Shown here piece by piece: positions 1-8,911 of a stretch of 64,000 bases of DNA. The position numbers were made by a program, and so were the translations under genes. This DNA is from Qipengyuania flava. Its GTDB lineage: Bacteria > Pseudomonadota > Alphaproteobacteria > Sphingomonadales > Sphingomonadaceae. Under the pieces are notes generated by a model. That model saw only the letters and a program-made list of their open reading frames with translations, did not search any database and was not told the DNA's origin. The DNA lies in contig NZ_JAASQU010000004.1 in the NCBI RefSeq assembly GCF_011762005.1, positions 186,001 through 250,000 of the forward strand, given 5' to 3'. The number at the start of each line of letters is the position of its first letter. Position 1 is the first letter of the stretch.

Positions 1-260
1 GAGACGTTGGGCAGGGTCAGTTGCAGGTCGCTGGCATTCTCGATCTGCTGCGCTTCGAGCGCCGCGCTGTCGAACGCGCTGACCGCGATCGGCACTTCCT
101 GCAGCGACTGGTTCTGACGCTGCGCGGTGACGATGATGACATTGCTGTTCAGCCGCGGATCGTCGAAATCGGCGAAATCTTCTTCCGTGTCCTGTGCCTG
201 AGCCGGAAACGCAATTGCACTCGCGCAGATACCCGCGAGCAAGGTAGCCCTTACCCTCAT
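1..260 (-). CDS. TonB-dependent receptor, N-terminal part (runs off the window)
   Basis: The reverse strand reads from an ATG at 260 into a protein starting MRVRATLLAGICASAIAF, a typical Sec signal peptide ending in AQA. A short acidic stretch follows, then NVIIVTAQRQNQSLQEVPIA, which matches the TonB box and start of the plug domain of outer-membrane TonB-dependent receptors. Only about 86 codons are inside the window; the barrel lies outside. A strong purine-rich ribosome site (GGAGAGGAGAGGG) stands just before the ATG. The family takes up iron complexes, vitamins or carbohydrates, but the substrate cannot be told from this fragment. It is separated from virB11 by about 200 bp, so it probably has its own promoter. 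Confidence 0.85.
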   Translation of the reverse strand, partial: MRVRATLLAGICASAIAFPAQAQDTEEDFADFDDPRLNSNVIIVTAQRQNQSLQEVPIAVSAFDSAALEAQQIENASDLQLTLPNV

Positions 261-462
261 TAACCCTCTCCTCTCCATGTGGCCGTCTTTGCGGCCTATG
301 GTGTATTGCTAACACACATTCGTATGCACGCAAGCGCCTGCGCATCAATGTTGCGCAAAACACGGAGGAATTTTGGCGAGTGTTGTCCGCGCACCGCAGA
401 AGCACATCCGAGATTACGCTACGGAAAGCTGAAATTTTTTCAGGCGACGTGAATTGGCGCTG

Positions 463-1488
463 TCAGACCAACGTGTGGCTTTCGGCGATCTGGGCAATGC
501 CGCGTTTACCGTTTTCGTCGCGCCCGAGTTGTACCATCACGTCGATTACGCTGGCCGCATAGGCGATCGTATCGCTGCGCGTGAGGCCGATTCCCGTCTG
601 CATGACCATCAGCGAAAGCTGCTCCAGCGCGCCGCGCAGCGAGTTCGCGTGGACGGTCGAGAAACTGCCCGGATGGCCGGTGTTGATCGCGCGCAGGAAG
701 CTGACGCTCTCGGCGCCGCGCAATTCCCCGAGCACGATACGGTCGGGGCGTAGCCGCAGCGCGGCCTGCAGCAATTCGTTGGCGGTAACCTTGGCCTCGC
801 CCAGTTCGCCCTTCACCGCGACCAGACCCACACCGTTTTCGCCGGGCAGCTTCAGTTCGGGCGTGTCTTCCACCAGCACGACGCGTTCGTGCCCCGGTAT
901 CTCTCCGAGCATGGCGTTGAGGAATGTGGTTTTGCCGGTGCTGGTGCCGCCCGAGACGAGAATCGTGCGCCGCTGACGGATCGCTTCGCGCAGAAAGGCG
1001 ATCGGCTGTGCCTGCGGATCGGGCAGCGCGTCGTGCTGATGCGGTGTCAAAGGGCCGGTGTCATAGGCGTCGAGCGGCAGGTCGAGCCGGCGATGGCGGC
1101 GGATCGCCATCGCCCAGTGCTTGCGCGCCGCGGGCGGGCCGCAGAACTGCACACGCGCGCCGCCCGGCAGCGTCGCGCCGAGCAGCGGGTGTTCGCGGTT
1201 GATCCCTTGGTGGCTCACCCGTGCGACCTGTTCCGCCAGCCGCTGGATCAGCCGGTCGTCGATGTCTGGGCGCAAGACCTTGTGCATGCCGCCGCGCGCC
1301 GCATCCTCGACCCAGACCTCGCCGGGGCGGTTGACGAGGATCTCGGTCACCGTGTCGCATTCGAGCCATTCGCGGAACGGCGCGAGATAGGCATCGAGAT
1401 AAACGCTGCGCTCGCCGTGCAGGTCGACTGGTGGCGCGTCCTCTTCCGGATGGTCGTCCGGATGGAAGGGATGGATATCGGCGCTCAT
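463..1488 (-). CDS. virB11: Type IV secretion ATPase VirB11
   Basis: A 341-residue hexameric traffic ATPase that would sit at the cytoplasmic base of the type IV secretion channel. The Walker A motif GGTSTGKT is at residues 180-187, followed by the acidic VLVEDTPEL box and a Walker B-like region (RIVLGELRG), all typical of VirB11/TrbB. The open frame continues upstream to 1593, but that part is Arg/Ser-rich and overlaps virB10. The ATG at 1488 (MSADIHPF), 13 bp after the virB10 stop, is the better start. It is the last gene of the virB operon. Function is well supported by motifs; the transported substrate is unknown. Confidence 0.93.
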   Translation of the reverse strand: MSADIHPFHPDDHPEEDAPPVDLHGERSVYLDAYLAPFREWLECDTVTEILVNRPGEVWVEDAARGGMHKVLRPDIDDRLIQRLAEQVARVSHQGINREHPLLGATLPGGARVQFCGPPAARKHWAMAIRRHRRLDLPLDAYDTGPLTPHQHDALPDPQAQPIAFLREAIRQRRTILVSGGTSTGKTTFLNAMLGEIPGHERVVLVEDTPELKLPGENGVGLVAVKGELGEAKVTANELLQAALRLRPDRIVLGELRGAESVSFLRAINTGHPGSFSTVHANSLRGALEQLSLMVMQTGIGLTRSDTIAYAASVIDVMVQLGRDENGKRGIAQIAESHTLV

Positions 1489-1501
1489 GTCGGCAGTTCG
1501 C

Positions 1502-2629
1502 TCAGCTGACCGAGGAAAAGTCGAGATCGCGCGCGGTGAAAATGCGGATCGGTTCGCCCTGGCGCACGCGGACGGTGGGGCCGCGCTGGCCATCCTGCTG
1601 CGCGGCTGTGGCAGCCGCCGAAGAACTCGCGCCGCCGATCAGCACGCCCGCTGCACCGCCCGTCGCGAGCGAGCCGACGCCGCCCACGACCGACAGCAGC
1701 ATGGCCGAGCCGAAGCGCTTGAAGAAGCTGTTGCCCGACACCTCGCCGGCAAGCCCCGTGGTTCCGTCGAAGCCGATCGCGGGCGAGGCGAGGTTGACCG
1801 AGGCGCCATCGGGGCGGATGAGCCGCGTCCAGATGACATAGGCGCGCTTCTGCCCGTTCTGCAGGCCCGACTGGTACTGGCCGATAAGCCGGCTCGAACG
1901 CGGCACCAGCACCTTGGTCCCGTCGAAGCTGCGCACGTCCTGGCTCACCACCGCGCGGACGTAGCCGGGAACGTTGGTGTCGATCGCGGTTTCGAGGATC
2001 GCCGGAATCAGCGTGCCCTGTGTCACCGTAGTCGCCGGATTGACCATCGCCCGGGCCTGCGCGGGCGCCCCGCCCACACCGCCGATACGGCTGGCGAAAT
2101 CGCTGGCGGCATTGCCCGTCGAACCACCGGCCGCTTCGCCCGCAGCGCCCGGTTCGGCGACCGCCAGAGTGGCGGGCGATGTGCCCGCATCATAGACCAC
2201 GGTGGGATTGGCATAGGGATTGGCGGCAAGGCCGGGCTGCGGCTGTGCGGCGAGCACCGGCTGCGGTGCGGGATCGGGCCGGGCGACCTGCGCGGGCGCC
2301 GCGGCAGCGGGCGTCGGCGGCGTCACCGCTTCAGGCGCCACAGCCGGCGCGGCCGCTACCGGAGCCTGCTGTCCGCCGATGCCTTCGGGTTGAGCGACGC
2401 GCGTCGAGTTCATGCTCCACAGCGTCACCAGACCAAGCCCAGCGACGATGGCGATCCCCGCCACCATGCCCAGCGCGTCGGACTTGCCTGCGGGGCGCGC
2501 CACCGCCGGGAAGGCGTTGCGCTGCGCGAGGTCAATCACCTCGGCATCGCTGTCCTCGCGCGGATCGATATCGTTCGCGACCCCGCTGTCGCCGGGCTTC
2601 TTCTCTGGCAGTCGCATGGCAAGGCGCAT
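1502..2629 (-). CDS. virB10: Type IV secretion core-complex protein VirB10 (TrbI family)
   Basis: A 375-residue inner-membrane-anchored protein that spans the periplasm and forms the outer part of the secretion channel. It shows a short cytoplasmic N-terminus, one membrane segment around residues 53-72 (MVAGIAIVAGLGLVTLWSM), a long Ala/Pro/Gln-rich periplasmic linker, and a C-terminal TrbI/VirB10 beta-barrel domain containing GTLIPAILETAIDTNVPG, a family signature. The ATG at 2629 begins 4 bp after the virB9 stop and has a GGGAAG ribosome site; a second in-frame ATG lies at 2617. It is part of the tightly packed virB operon. Confidence 0.93.
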   Translation of the reverse strand: MRLAMRLPEKKPGDSGVANDIDPREDSDAEVIDLAQRNAFPAVARPAGKSDALGMVAGIAIVAGLGLVTLWSMNSTRVAQPEGIGGQQAPVAAAPAVAPEAVTPPTPAAAAPAQVARPDPAPQPVLAAQPQPGLAANPYANPTVVYDAGTSPATLAVAEPGAAGEAAGGSTGNAASDFASRIGGVGGAPAQARAMVNPATTVTQGTLIPAILETAIDTNVPGYVRAVVSQDVRSFDGTKVLVPRSSRLIGQYQSGLQNGQKRAYVIWTRLIRPDGASVNLASPAIGFDGTTGLAGEVSGNSFFKRFGSAMLLSVVGGVGSLATGGAAGVLIGGASSSAAATAAQQDGQRGPTVRVRQGEPIRIFTARDLDFSSVS

Positions 2630-2632
2630 CGG

Positions 2633-3403
2633 TTACTTCCCTTTCGCAGCAAGAGCGGGGCCGCCGCTCGCGCCGACTGCAGGCCGTTCGGGCCCGGTGT
2701 TAATCAGCGTGGCACTGTCTTCGCCCGACCGCAGCACGATGCTACGGGGCACGCCATCGACCACGATCGTGTCGCCGCGGACAGTGAAATTGACCGGTCC
2801 CTCGGTGCCTTCATTATTGGTCACGAGGATCGCGGGCACGTCCTTCCCGCTGGGCCAGGTGAGGAACGTGGCGGTGCCGTCGTCATAGGTGTTCTCGGGC
2901 AGGAGCTCGGGATCGCCCGAGGCATTCCACGCGAAATTGAGATTCGCCGGATCGACGACTGCATAGGGATCGCGTGCCGCCTGCCGCTCAACCGCATTGG
3001 GGGCTGCGGCCATCTGCACCGCTTCATCCTCCGGCTCGTCGGGATAGGCGAAGCGCATCAGGTAAAGCGGCTTGGCACCGGGGCTGGCGACAAGATCGAA
3101 CAGGTAGGTGCGTTTGCTGGTGACGACCGTGAGATTGGTCGAGGCGCGCGGCTCGAGCGGTTTGACAAAAAGGATGTTGGCGCGCTTGTTGGGAGTGACC
3201 TGCCATGTCGCGCTGTCGCCGATCGCGACGTTCTCGATCACCTCGTCATCGCCGAACATGATACTCGCCTGCACCGCGACGCGCCCGTCGATGCGGACCA
3301 CCTTGGTCTCGTCATACATCACTTCGACGAGGCGCGGATCTTGCGCCACGGCGGGGCTGGCCAGCAAAGCGAGGGCGAGCGCGGGGATGAGCGCGCGGAT
3401 CAT
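2633..3403 (-). CDS. virB9: Type IV secretion core-complex protein VirB9 (TrbG/CagX family)
   Basis: A 256-residue periplasmic/outer-membrane component of the secretion core complex. It has a clear signal peptide (MIRALIPALALALLASPAVAQ), the VirB9 N-domain start DPRLVEVMYDETKVVRI, and a C-terminal beta-sandwich with NLNFAWNASGD and PAILVTNNEG. Its start overlaps the end of virB6 by 4 bp (ATGA), so the two are translationally coupled. In the usual order virB8 would stand between virB6 and virB9; this overlap leaves no room for it here. No VirB7 lipoprotein was found next to it. Confidence 0.92.
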   Translation of the reverse strand: MIRALIPALALALLASPAVAQDPRLVEVMYDETKVVRIDGRVAVQASIMFGDDEVIENVAIGDSATWQVTPNKRANILFVKPLEPRASTNLTVVTSKRTYLFDLVASPGAKPLYLMRFAYPDEPEDEAVQMAAAPNAVERQAARDPYAVVDPANLNFAWNASGDPELLPENTYDDGTATFLTWPSGKDVPAILVTNNEGTEGPVNFTVRGDTIVVDGVPRSIVLRSGEDSATLINTGPERPAVGASGGPALAAKGK

Positions 3404-4572
3404 GCGTGTTTCTCCATGGAACGGTCGAGGGCCTTGGGCGCGGCGGATTTGAACCGGCTTCCGATGCCGGAGCCACGCGCGCGAGCCGAACTTGCGGGGG
3501 TTGTCGAATTGGTTGCAGAAGAAGTCGCATAGACCTTCACGGTACGCGAACCGCTGCCACCCGAGCTGCCGCTGTCATTGGCGGCATAGGCGGTCGGAAC
3601 TGCCGAAACGTCGATCCGGCGGGCCTGCGAACTGGCTTTGCTGGCGGCCTGCGCCTGCGCAAGCGCAGCGGCTGGCGCAGCCTGCTGCGGAGCTTGCGCA
3701 GGCGCAGATTTGTCTTCCCGCTCGGGCACCAGCCCGAACACGCTCCAGCCCGCGACCATCGCCCCGGCCACCTTGAACACCAGCACCATCAGCGCGACAT
3801 GGACCGCGCCGATCATAAAGAATGCCATGCCCGCCTGCGCATCGACCTGCCCCGGAGTAGCGGTCAGCGCGCCGAGGATCGGAACTGCGAGTTCGAGCAT
3901 CACGCTGCCGCCCAGCACCGCGAACAGCGGGGCCAGCGCGCACAGCGTCAGTCCCTTGACCCAGCCGGTGAACAGGCCGCGCGTGCCGTTGAACAGCGCC
4001 ATGACCACGAACAGCGGCCCCAGCGCGACGAGCACGCCGAGCGCGATCTTGGTCGTCACCAACAGCCCGACGGTGCCGAGCATGAACAGCATTGCGCCGA
4101 ACCACATCATGCCTTCGGGCGAGAAGGTCGAAATATCCTGCGCGCCGGCGCTCGCTTCCTGGATCGCCAGGAAGACCACGTCGATCTTCTGTGCGAACAC
4201 ATCGGTCGCGGATCCCTGCGTGCCGGTGAGCACGCCGGCGAGATAATCGGGAGTGGCAACCGCGAGGTTCCACACCACGCTCTGATAGGCGATCCAGCTG
4301 GTGGCGAAGGTCAACACCAGGCCGAGCGTCATCATCCGCGGGACGAGACTGCGCACGCCGATATTGGTGCGGCCGGTAAGCAGCGCGAAAGCGAACAGCG
4401 CGATGAACAGCGTGAGCACCAGCGTCAGCACAGTGCCGAGCGATCCCCCGGGAGCGAACAGCCGACCGAAGGCGGCGGCACTGGCTTCACCCGCAATGCA
4501 ATCGACCCCGCGCAGTGCGGCGGCGACACCATTGCCGACCTGCTCGGTGGCCTGCTGGCAGTTCACGCTCAT
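3400..4572 (-). CDS. virB6: Type IV secretion inner-membrane channel protein VirB6 (TrbL family)
   Basis: A 390-residue polytopic membrane protein. Several hydrophobic segments are visible between residues 45 and 275 (for example GTVLTLVLTLFIALFAFALL and TTKIALGVLVALGPLFVVMA), with the GPLFVVMALFNGTRGLFTGW region characteristic of VirB6/TrbL. The C-terminal 110 residues are a low-complexity Ala/Gln/Ser tail. The ATG at 4572 overlaps the virB4 stop by 4 bp, and the gene's own stop overlaps virB9. VirB6 forms part of the inner-membrane pore through which the substrate passes. Confidence 0.9.
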   Translation of the reverse strand: MSVNCQQATEQVGNGVAAALRGVDCIAGEASAAAFGRLFAPGGSLGTVLTLVLTLFIALFAFALLTGRTNIGVRSLVPRMMTLGLVLTFATSWIAYQSVVWNLAVATPDYLAGVLTGTQGSATDVFAQKIDVVFLAIQEASAGAQDISTFSPEGMMWFGAMLFMLGTVGLLVTTKIALGVLVALGPLFVVMALFNGTRGLFTGWVKGLTLCALAPLFAVLGGSVMLELAVPILGALTATPGQVDAQAGMAFFMIGAVHVALMVLVFKVAGAMVAGWSVFGLVPEREDKSAPAQAPQQAAPAAALAQAQAASKASSQARRIDVSAVPTAYAANDSGSSGGSGSRTVKVYATSSATNSTTPASSARARGSGIGSRFKSAAPKALDRSMEKHA

Positions 4573-7007
4573 TCGGCGGCCAGCCCGAGGGCTTCGACCC
4601 CGGTGTCGCCTTCGTCATTCGCACCGCCCGGCCACTTGGTGCCGGTAAGCGCGGGGAACCATTCGCTCGGGGCATCGCCCAGCGCTTCGCGGAGCAGGTC
4701 GAGCCGTCGGACCGAGCTTTCGCGCCCCGACAACAGCGTGAGCACTTCGGGCGCACCCGACAGGTCGAGCCGCACGACGACGCTGGCATCGGGCTGGCGC
4801 ACGAGGAAACAGCGGCTGTGCGCCGGCAGCGTGCGGATCAGCGCAAGCTCGTGCTCGGTCAGGCCGAAGCCGTCGCAATAGTCTTCCGGCCGCGCGCGGC
4901 TGTTGGGCATGAACACCATGGTCGCAGTCTGCTCGACCAATGCGGTCGAAATGCGGCTCTCCAGTGCATCGCGCGCGCTTTGCGTGGCAAAACCGACCAG
5001 TGCGTTGCGCTTCCTGAGCGTCTTGAGCCAGTCGCGGATGCGCGCTGCGAAGATCTCGTCGTCGAGCGCTTTCCAGCCCTCGTCGATCAGGATCATGGTC
5101 GGCTTGCCGTCCAGTCGCTCCTCGATCCGGTGGAAGAGATACATCATGGTTGGGGTGCGCAGCTTGGGATTCTCGAGCAGCGCGGTCATGTCGAAGCCGA
5201 GGACGCGGGCCGACAGGTCGAGCTTGTCTTCCGCATTGTCGAACATCCAGGCGTTCTCGCCCTCACCAATCCAAGCGCCGAGGCGGTCGGCCAGATCGCC
5301 CGGCTGAGGGCGGCGGCTGCCGGACAGCAGTTCCTTGAAGTGGCGCAGGCGGCGCAGGCTGGCATCGTTGGCATAGGCCGCATCCACCGCGCCCGCGATG
5401 GTCTGCTCTTCTTCCGGCCCTTCGGCCTTCAATAACACCCCCAGCCAGTCGCGCAGGAAGGCCTTGTTGCCGGGCGTATCGGGCAGTGCGAGCGGATTGA
5501 ACCCGGTCGGTTCGCCCGAGCGGATGCTGTCGTAGCGCCCGCCGATACCGCGCACGAAGAGTTCGGCTCCGCGATCCTTGTCGAACAGGATCGTGCGCGG
5601 GCTGAATTTCTGTGCCTGCGCGGCAAGGAAGTTCATCACCACGGTCTTGCCCGAACCGCTTGGCCCGATGACCGAGAAATTACCGAGGTCGCCGTGGTGG
5701 AAATTGAAGAAGAACGGGGTCGCGCTGGTGGTTTCCAGCAGCGTCACCGCCTCGCCCCAGTGATTGCCCTGCGCCTGCCCCAGCGCAAAGCCGTGCAGCG
5801 ATCCGAAGCTCGCCATGTTCGCGCTCGAAATCAGTGCGCGGCGCACCAGATAGGCTTCGTTGCCGGGGAACTGCCCCCAGAAAGCGGGTTCGAGATTGGT
5901 GTCCTCGCGCACCGCGATCGCACCGGTATCGGCCAGCGCGGCGGCGCAGGCAGCCATCGCGTCGTCGAGGCGGCCGAGATGGCGTTCCTTGACCATCACG
6001 GTGAGGTGATGATCGCCGAAACCGACCGCGCCATTGCCCAGCGCATCGCGCGCGGCCATCATGTCGGCGCGCTCGGCGGCGGCTTCCTCGTCGGCGCTCT
6101 TGAGGCGGCGGATCGCGAGGTCCATCCGTTCGCGCGCGGTCTGCCGCTCGGTCGGGGCGTAGCTTTCGCTCACCACCATTTCGAAGGGCAGCCGCAGCAG
6201 ACTGTCGAGCAAGCCTGGGCTGGTTGCCTCGGGATAGTCCTTCATGCCCAGCACGGCGGCGAAATCGGGCGAGCCCGAGCCGCGCATCTCGATCGCGTCG
6301 AGACCGAAGCTGACGCGGCGATAGGGCAACATATGGCCGATATCGACATCGTCGGCGGGCTTGCGCACCGGGCGCATTTCGCCATTGTAGAGCGCGCTCA
6401 GCAGTTCGAGCATTTCCGAATTGGTGTTGCCCTGCGGGCCGACGTAGTCGCCCAGCGGGGTCGCGCCATAGGCCTGCAGCGCAGCGACCAGCCCCTGCGA
6501 GGCGGCACGCAGGCTCCGCAAGTCCTTGGGATCGGGTTCAAGCCGCTCGCCACCCTTGCGCCTGAACTTCTTGCCCATTCGCTCGACCAGCCCGGCCTTG
6601 CCCCGCGCGGGGCGGCGGATCAGCGTGATGAACTGGTCGTTGACGAACAGTTGCCCCGAACCGAGCCGCTCGCGCCAGCGCGCATCGATGTGGCGACTGA
6701 TCGGATCGGGAAATTCGGCTTCGAGATCGACCGAGACGCGCCGCCGGATGACGTGATGATACAGCACGAAGCGCGCATCGAGCGTCGAGCGCAGCACCAC
6801 CTCGCGGGTCGCCGCATGCGCATTGAGCGCTTCGCTGTCCTCGGTTTCGAACAACAGGCCGGGAACCTGGATCGCAGTCATTACCGAACCGTCGCGCAGC
6901 AGCAGCGTGCTTTCGTCGATCAGGCGCAAATACGGCAGGCGGTCGCCCGCCCGTGCTTCCTTCGCACCCCAGGCGGCAGCGCCCATCCATTTGTCGTTAC
7001 GCGGCAT
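4569..7007 (-). CDS. virB4: Type IV secretion ATPase VirB4
   Basis: An 812-residue AAA+ ATPase of the VirB4/CagE family, which powers pilus assembly and substrate transfer at the inner membrane. The N-terminal CagE domain is followed by a Walker A motif GPSGSGKT near residue 450 and a Walker B region PTMILIDEGWKALDD. Length matches the family (about 800). It starts with MPRNDKWMGAAAW, overlapping the end of virB3 by 11 bp, and overlaps virB6 by 4 bp. The sequence looks complete and functional. Confidence 0.95.
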   Translation of the reverse strand: MPRNDKWMGAAAWGAKEARAGDRLPYLRLIDESTLLLRDGSVMTAIQVPGLLFETEDSEALNAHAATREVVLRSTLDARFVLYHHVIRRRVSVDLEAEFPDPISRHIDARWRERLGSGQLFVNDQFITLIRRPARGKAGLVERMGKKFRRKGGERLEPDPKDLRSLRAASQGLVAALQAYGATPLGDYVGPQGNTNSEMLELLSALYNGEMRPVRKPADDVDIGHMLPYRRVSFGLDAIEMRGSGSPDFAAVLGMKDYPEATSPGLLDSLLRLPFEMVVSESYAPTERQTARERMDLAIRRLKSADEEAAAERADMMAARDALGNGAVGFGDHHLTVMVKERHLGRLDDAMAACAAALADTGAIAVREDTNLEPAFWGQFPGNEAYLVRRALISSANMASFGSLHGFALGQAQGNHWGEAVTLLETTSATPFFFNFHHGDLGNFSVIGPSGSGKTVVMNFLAAQAQKFSPRTILFDKDRGAELFVRGIGGRYDSIRSGEPTGFNPLALPDTPGNKAFLRDWLGVLLKAEGPEEEQTIAGAVDAAYANDASLRRLRHFKELLSGSRRPQPGDLADRLGAWIGEGENAWMFDNAEDKLDLSARVLGFDMTALLENPKLRTPTMMYLFHRIEERLDGKPTMILIDEGWKALDDEIFAARIRDWLKTLRKRNALVGFATQSARDALESRISTALVEQTATMVFMPNSRARPEDYCDGFGLTEHELALIRTLPAHSRCFLVRQPDASVVVRLDLSGAPEVLTLLSGRESSVRRLDLLREALGDAPSEWFPALTGTKWPGGANDEGDTGVEALGLAAE

Positions 7008-7281
7008 AGGAATTGCACCCCCAGCGCTGGTAGTTCTTTACCCGCGGACACTTGCTGACCTTGGTGATCCACAAGTCGAAGATGCGCGGTTCGCGCAGGC
7101 AGGCGAAATAGCCGATCGCGTGCATCACAGCGAAAACCACCAGCGCCAGCCAGCTCCCGGTGATGAGGAAGGCCTCGGTGGTCACCATCCCGTTGATGAT
7201 GAAATAGTTATATGTCACCCCCGCGAACATCTGCGGACGCGTCAGCGCGCGGTGGACGGGATGGCGGACCAGCGCGGTCAT
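6997..7281 (-). CDS. virB3: Type IV secretion protein VirB3
   Basis: A 94-residue inner-membrane protein that supports VirB4 and pilus assembly. The N-terminus HPVHRALTRPQMFAGV is the family signature, followed by hydrophobic segments around residues 24-62. Length is normal for VirB3. The ATG at 7281 lies just before the virB2 stop region (2 bp apart), and the 3' end overlaps virB4 by 11 bp, which fixes its place in the operon. Fusion of VirB3 to VirB4, seen in some systems, is not present here. Confidence 0.9.
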   Translation of the reverse strand: MTALVRHPVHRALTRPQMFAGVTYNYFIINGMVTTEAFLITGSWLALVVFAVMHAIGYFACLREPRIFDLWITKVSKCPRVKNYQRWGCNSYAA

Positions 7282-7282
7282 C

Positions 7283-7582
7283 TCAGCCGGCCACGCCCTG
7301 GATACCGGCCACGATCGAAGCCGCGCCGAACAGGATAAAGACGCCGATGATCACGGTCGCGCCGAAGCGCCAGTTGAGCCGGCCGGTCAGCATCATGAAG
7401 CCGACCGCGGCCACTGCCATCACCGCGACTGCGGTGGCGACATTGCCCAGCAAGGTGCCCTGCAGCCAGCCGAGCGCGGCGACGATCGGGCCCGAACCGG
7501 CGGGATCGGCGGCCTGCGCGAAGGCGGCGCTGGGGGTCAGGAGGGCGGCCAGTACTGCCGGCAGGGTGAACTTGCGACTCAA
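7283..7582 (-). CDS. virB2: Type IV secretion pilin VirB2 (TrbC family), TTG start
   Basis: A 99-residue pilin precursor with a signal sequence (SRKFTLPAVLAALLTPSAAFA) and two hydrophobic helices joined by a short polar loop near TGRLNWRFG, the typical VirB2/TrbC plan. After cleavage it would form the conjugative-type pilus or channel filament. The only sensible start is a TTG at 7582, with GGGAG placed correctly upstream and only 4 bp after the virB1 stop. It is the second gene of the operon. Confidence 0.88.
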   Translation of the reverse strand: MSRKFTLPAVLAALLTPSAAFAQAADPAGSGPIVAALGWLQGTLLGNVATAVAVMAVAAVGFMMLTGRLNWRFGATVIIGVFILFGAASIVAGIQGVAG

Positions 7583-7586
7583 TTGA

Positions 7587-8216
7587 TTACTCCCGTGAAT
7601 GATCGGACAGGCGGCCCATGATGGCGGCCACGTAAAGCTGGGTTTCGCGAATGCGCGGAATGCCGCCCGCGCGGATCACGCGGCCGGGGCCGGCATTGTA
7701 GGCGGCGAGCGCCTTCTCGAGATCGCCATCGAACCGGTCGAGCTGTTCGCGCAGGTAACGCGCGCCGCCTTCGAGATTGGCGAAGGGATCGTCGGGATCG
7801 ACGCCAAGGTCGCGGGCGGTGCCCGGCATCAATTGCGCCAGCCCCCGCGCCCCCACGGGCGAGACCGCATTTTCGCGCCAGCGGCTTTCCTGCCACACCA
7901 GCGCCTCGATCAGCGTCGGACTGAGATCGAAACGCGCGGAGAGTTCGGCCACCTTTGCCTTGTAGCCATCGGGCACCAGCAGCGCATGCGTGGCGGGATC
8001 GGCAACGGCGATATCGGGGACGAAGATTTCGGAAGGGACTTCGGCAAGCGGCTCGACCGCCAGCGTTTCCACGGGCGCAGCCGCTTGCGCGGTGCCTCCG
8101 CCGGCAACCCAGCGCGCTCCGTCGGCATCAATCTCCATGACATCCGCCTTCGCATCGAAAGCGGTCAGCGCCGTGCAGGACAATCCCATAACCAGCGCCA
8201 AGCGTGCGAGAATCAT
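7587..8216 (-). CDS. virB1: Lytic transglycosylase VirB1
   Basis: A 209-residue periplasmic peptidoglycan lytic transglycosylase that opens the wall for the secretion apparatus. It has a signal peptide (residues 1-24), a linker of about 60 residues, and an SLT domain with catalytic Glu110 in ALVWQESRW, then GARGLAQLMPGTA and the AYNAGPGRV motif. The ATG at 8216 is preceded by GGAGGG. It is the first gene of the virB operon, so the operon promoter should lie between 8217 and 8306, just beyond the terminator of the upstream minus-strand gene. Confidence 0.92.
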   Translation of the reverse strand: MILARLALVMGLSCTALTAFDAKADVMEIDADGARWVAGGGTAQAAAPVETLAVEPLAEVPSEIFVPDIAVADPATHALLVPDGYKAKVAELSARFDLSPTLIEALVWQESRWRENAVSPVGARGLAQLMPGTARDLGVDPDDPFANLEGGARYLREQLDRFDGDLEKALAAYNAGPGRVIRAGGIPRIRETQLYVAAIMGRLSDHSRE

Positions 8217-8306
8217 TGCACCCTCCGTCCGGCCCCCTTGGGCATACTACATGACAGGCGGGTGACAAAAACTCCAATGTGCGACGAAGCCATGGCGAGT
8301 GCGCAC

Positions 8307-8339
8307 AAAAAAGCCCGCTTCCTCAAGGGGAAGCGGGCT
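8307..8339 (-). terminator. Rho-independent terminator of the 8364-8747 gene
   Basis: A perfect 11-bp stem (8312-8322 with 8329-8339) with a 6-nt loop. On the minus strand it is followed by a run of six T (8307-8312). It lies 24 bp past the stop of the small TPR-like gene and insulates that gene from the virB operon downstream. Confidence 0.88.
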
Positions 8340-8363
8340 CGGTGGCTCAACTGCTGCGAAGAA

Positions 8364-8747
8364 TCAGCGGAGCGATAGTGCGTAATAGCGCGCGAATTCA
8401 CCCCTATCCAGCATGGCCAGCGCCTTGCGCGCGAGGCGACGGGAATCGACCCATTCGCCATCGGCCGTTTCAAGCTCGATGCTGTTGCGCGCACCGGCAG
8501 CGGCTTCGAATTCCGCGCGGGCGGCGTCGTAATTGCCGGTCCGCGCCAGTGCGATGCCGTGGTTGATCAGCCGCGCGGGGTCGTTCGCGGCCAGTTCGTC
8601 GCAATTCTCGATCGCCTTGCGCGCCGCGACGTTCTCGTTGGCGACCAGTTCTTCGTAGCCGACATCGAACGCGGTGTCCGGGACCTGGGTGGTGGTGGCA
8701 GTACCCTGCGCCAGAAGGGCCAAAGCAACGCTAGTGATGATCGCCAT
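8364..8747 (-). CDS. Small secreted tetratricopeptide-like protein
   Basis: A 127-residue protein with an N-terminal signal peptide (MAIITSVALALLAQG). Helical repeats follow, including NHGIALARTGNYDAARAEFE, which fits one TPR motif. The ATG at 8747 has an AGGGAGAG ribosome site; the frame extends to 8810 but without one. It is transcribed away from the lipoprotein/TonB receptor pair at 9014-13460, sharing a 266-bp control region rich in GTCA-type repeats. A role as a periplasmic helper of that pair is inference; the TPR call is moderate because only one clear repeat is visible. Confidence 0.7.
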   Translation of the reverse strand: MAIITSVALALLAQGTATTTQVPDTAFDVGYEELVANENVAARKAIENCDELAANDPARLINHGIALARTGNYDAARAEFEAAAGARNSIELETADGEWVDSRRLARKALAMLDRGEFARYYALSLR

Positions 8748-8800
8748 GACAGCTCTCCCTTTCCTGTTGTGGGAGCCTTTATGAAACCCGCGAGCGAGAG

Positions 8801-8837
8801 CTGCAACCAAACTGTAACGATGTCATAAAACTGCAAT
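8801..8837. promoter_or_regulatory. Two tandem Pho-box-like sites (11-bp direct repeats)
   Basis: Heptamers CTGCAAC (8801) and CTGTAAC (8812), then ATGTCAT (8820) and CTGCAAT (8831). Each pair is spaced exactly 11 bp with a 4-nt A-rich spacer. This is the geometry of a PhoB box (CTGTCAT repeated every 11 bp). The second pair matches that consensus at 11 of 14 positions, the first less well. The block lies in the divergent region between the TPR-like gene and the lipoprotein gene. Which regulator uses it is inferred. Confidence 0.5.
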
Positions 8838-8911
8838 CTCGGGGCGACCCATCATCTTTCTGCCGCATCGCATACGCGTCGGCGGAAGATAGGTGGCTTT
8901 TGCAACATAAC

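Noticed and set aside
1487-3532. 681-codon open frame on the plus strand opposite virB9-virB11
   Set aside because: Arg/His/Asp-rich shadow of the virB genes produced by high GC third positions; no ribosome site or known domain.
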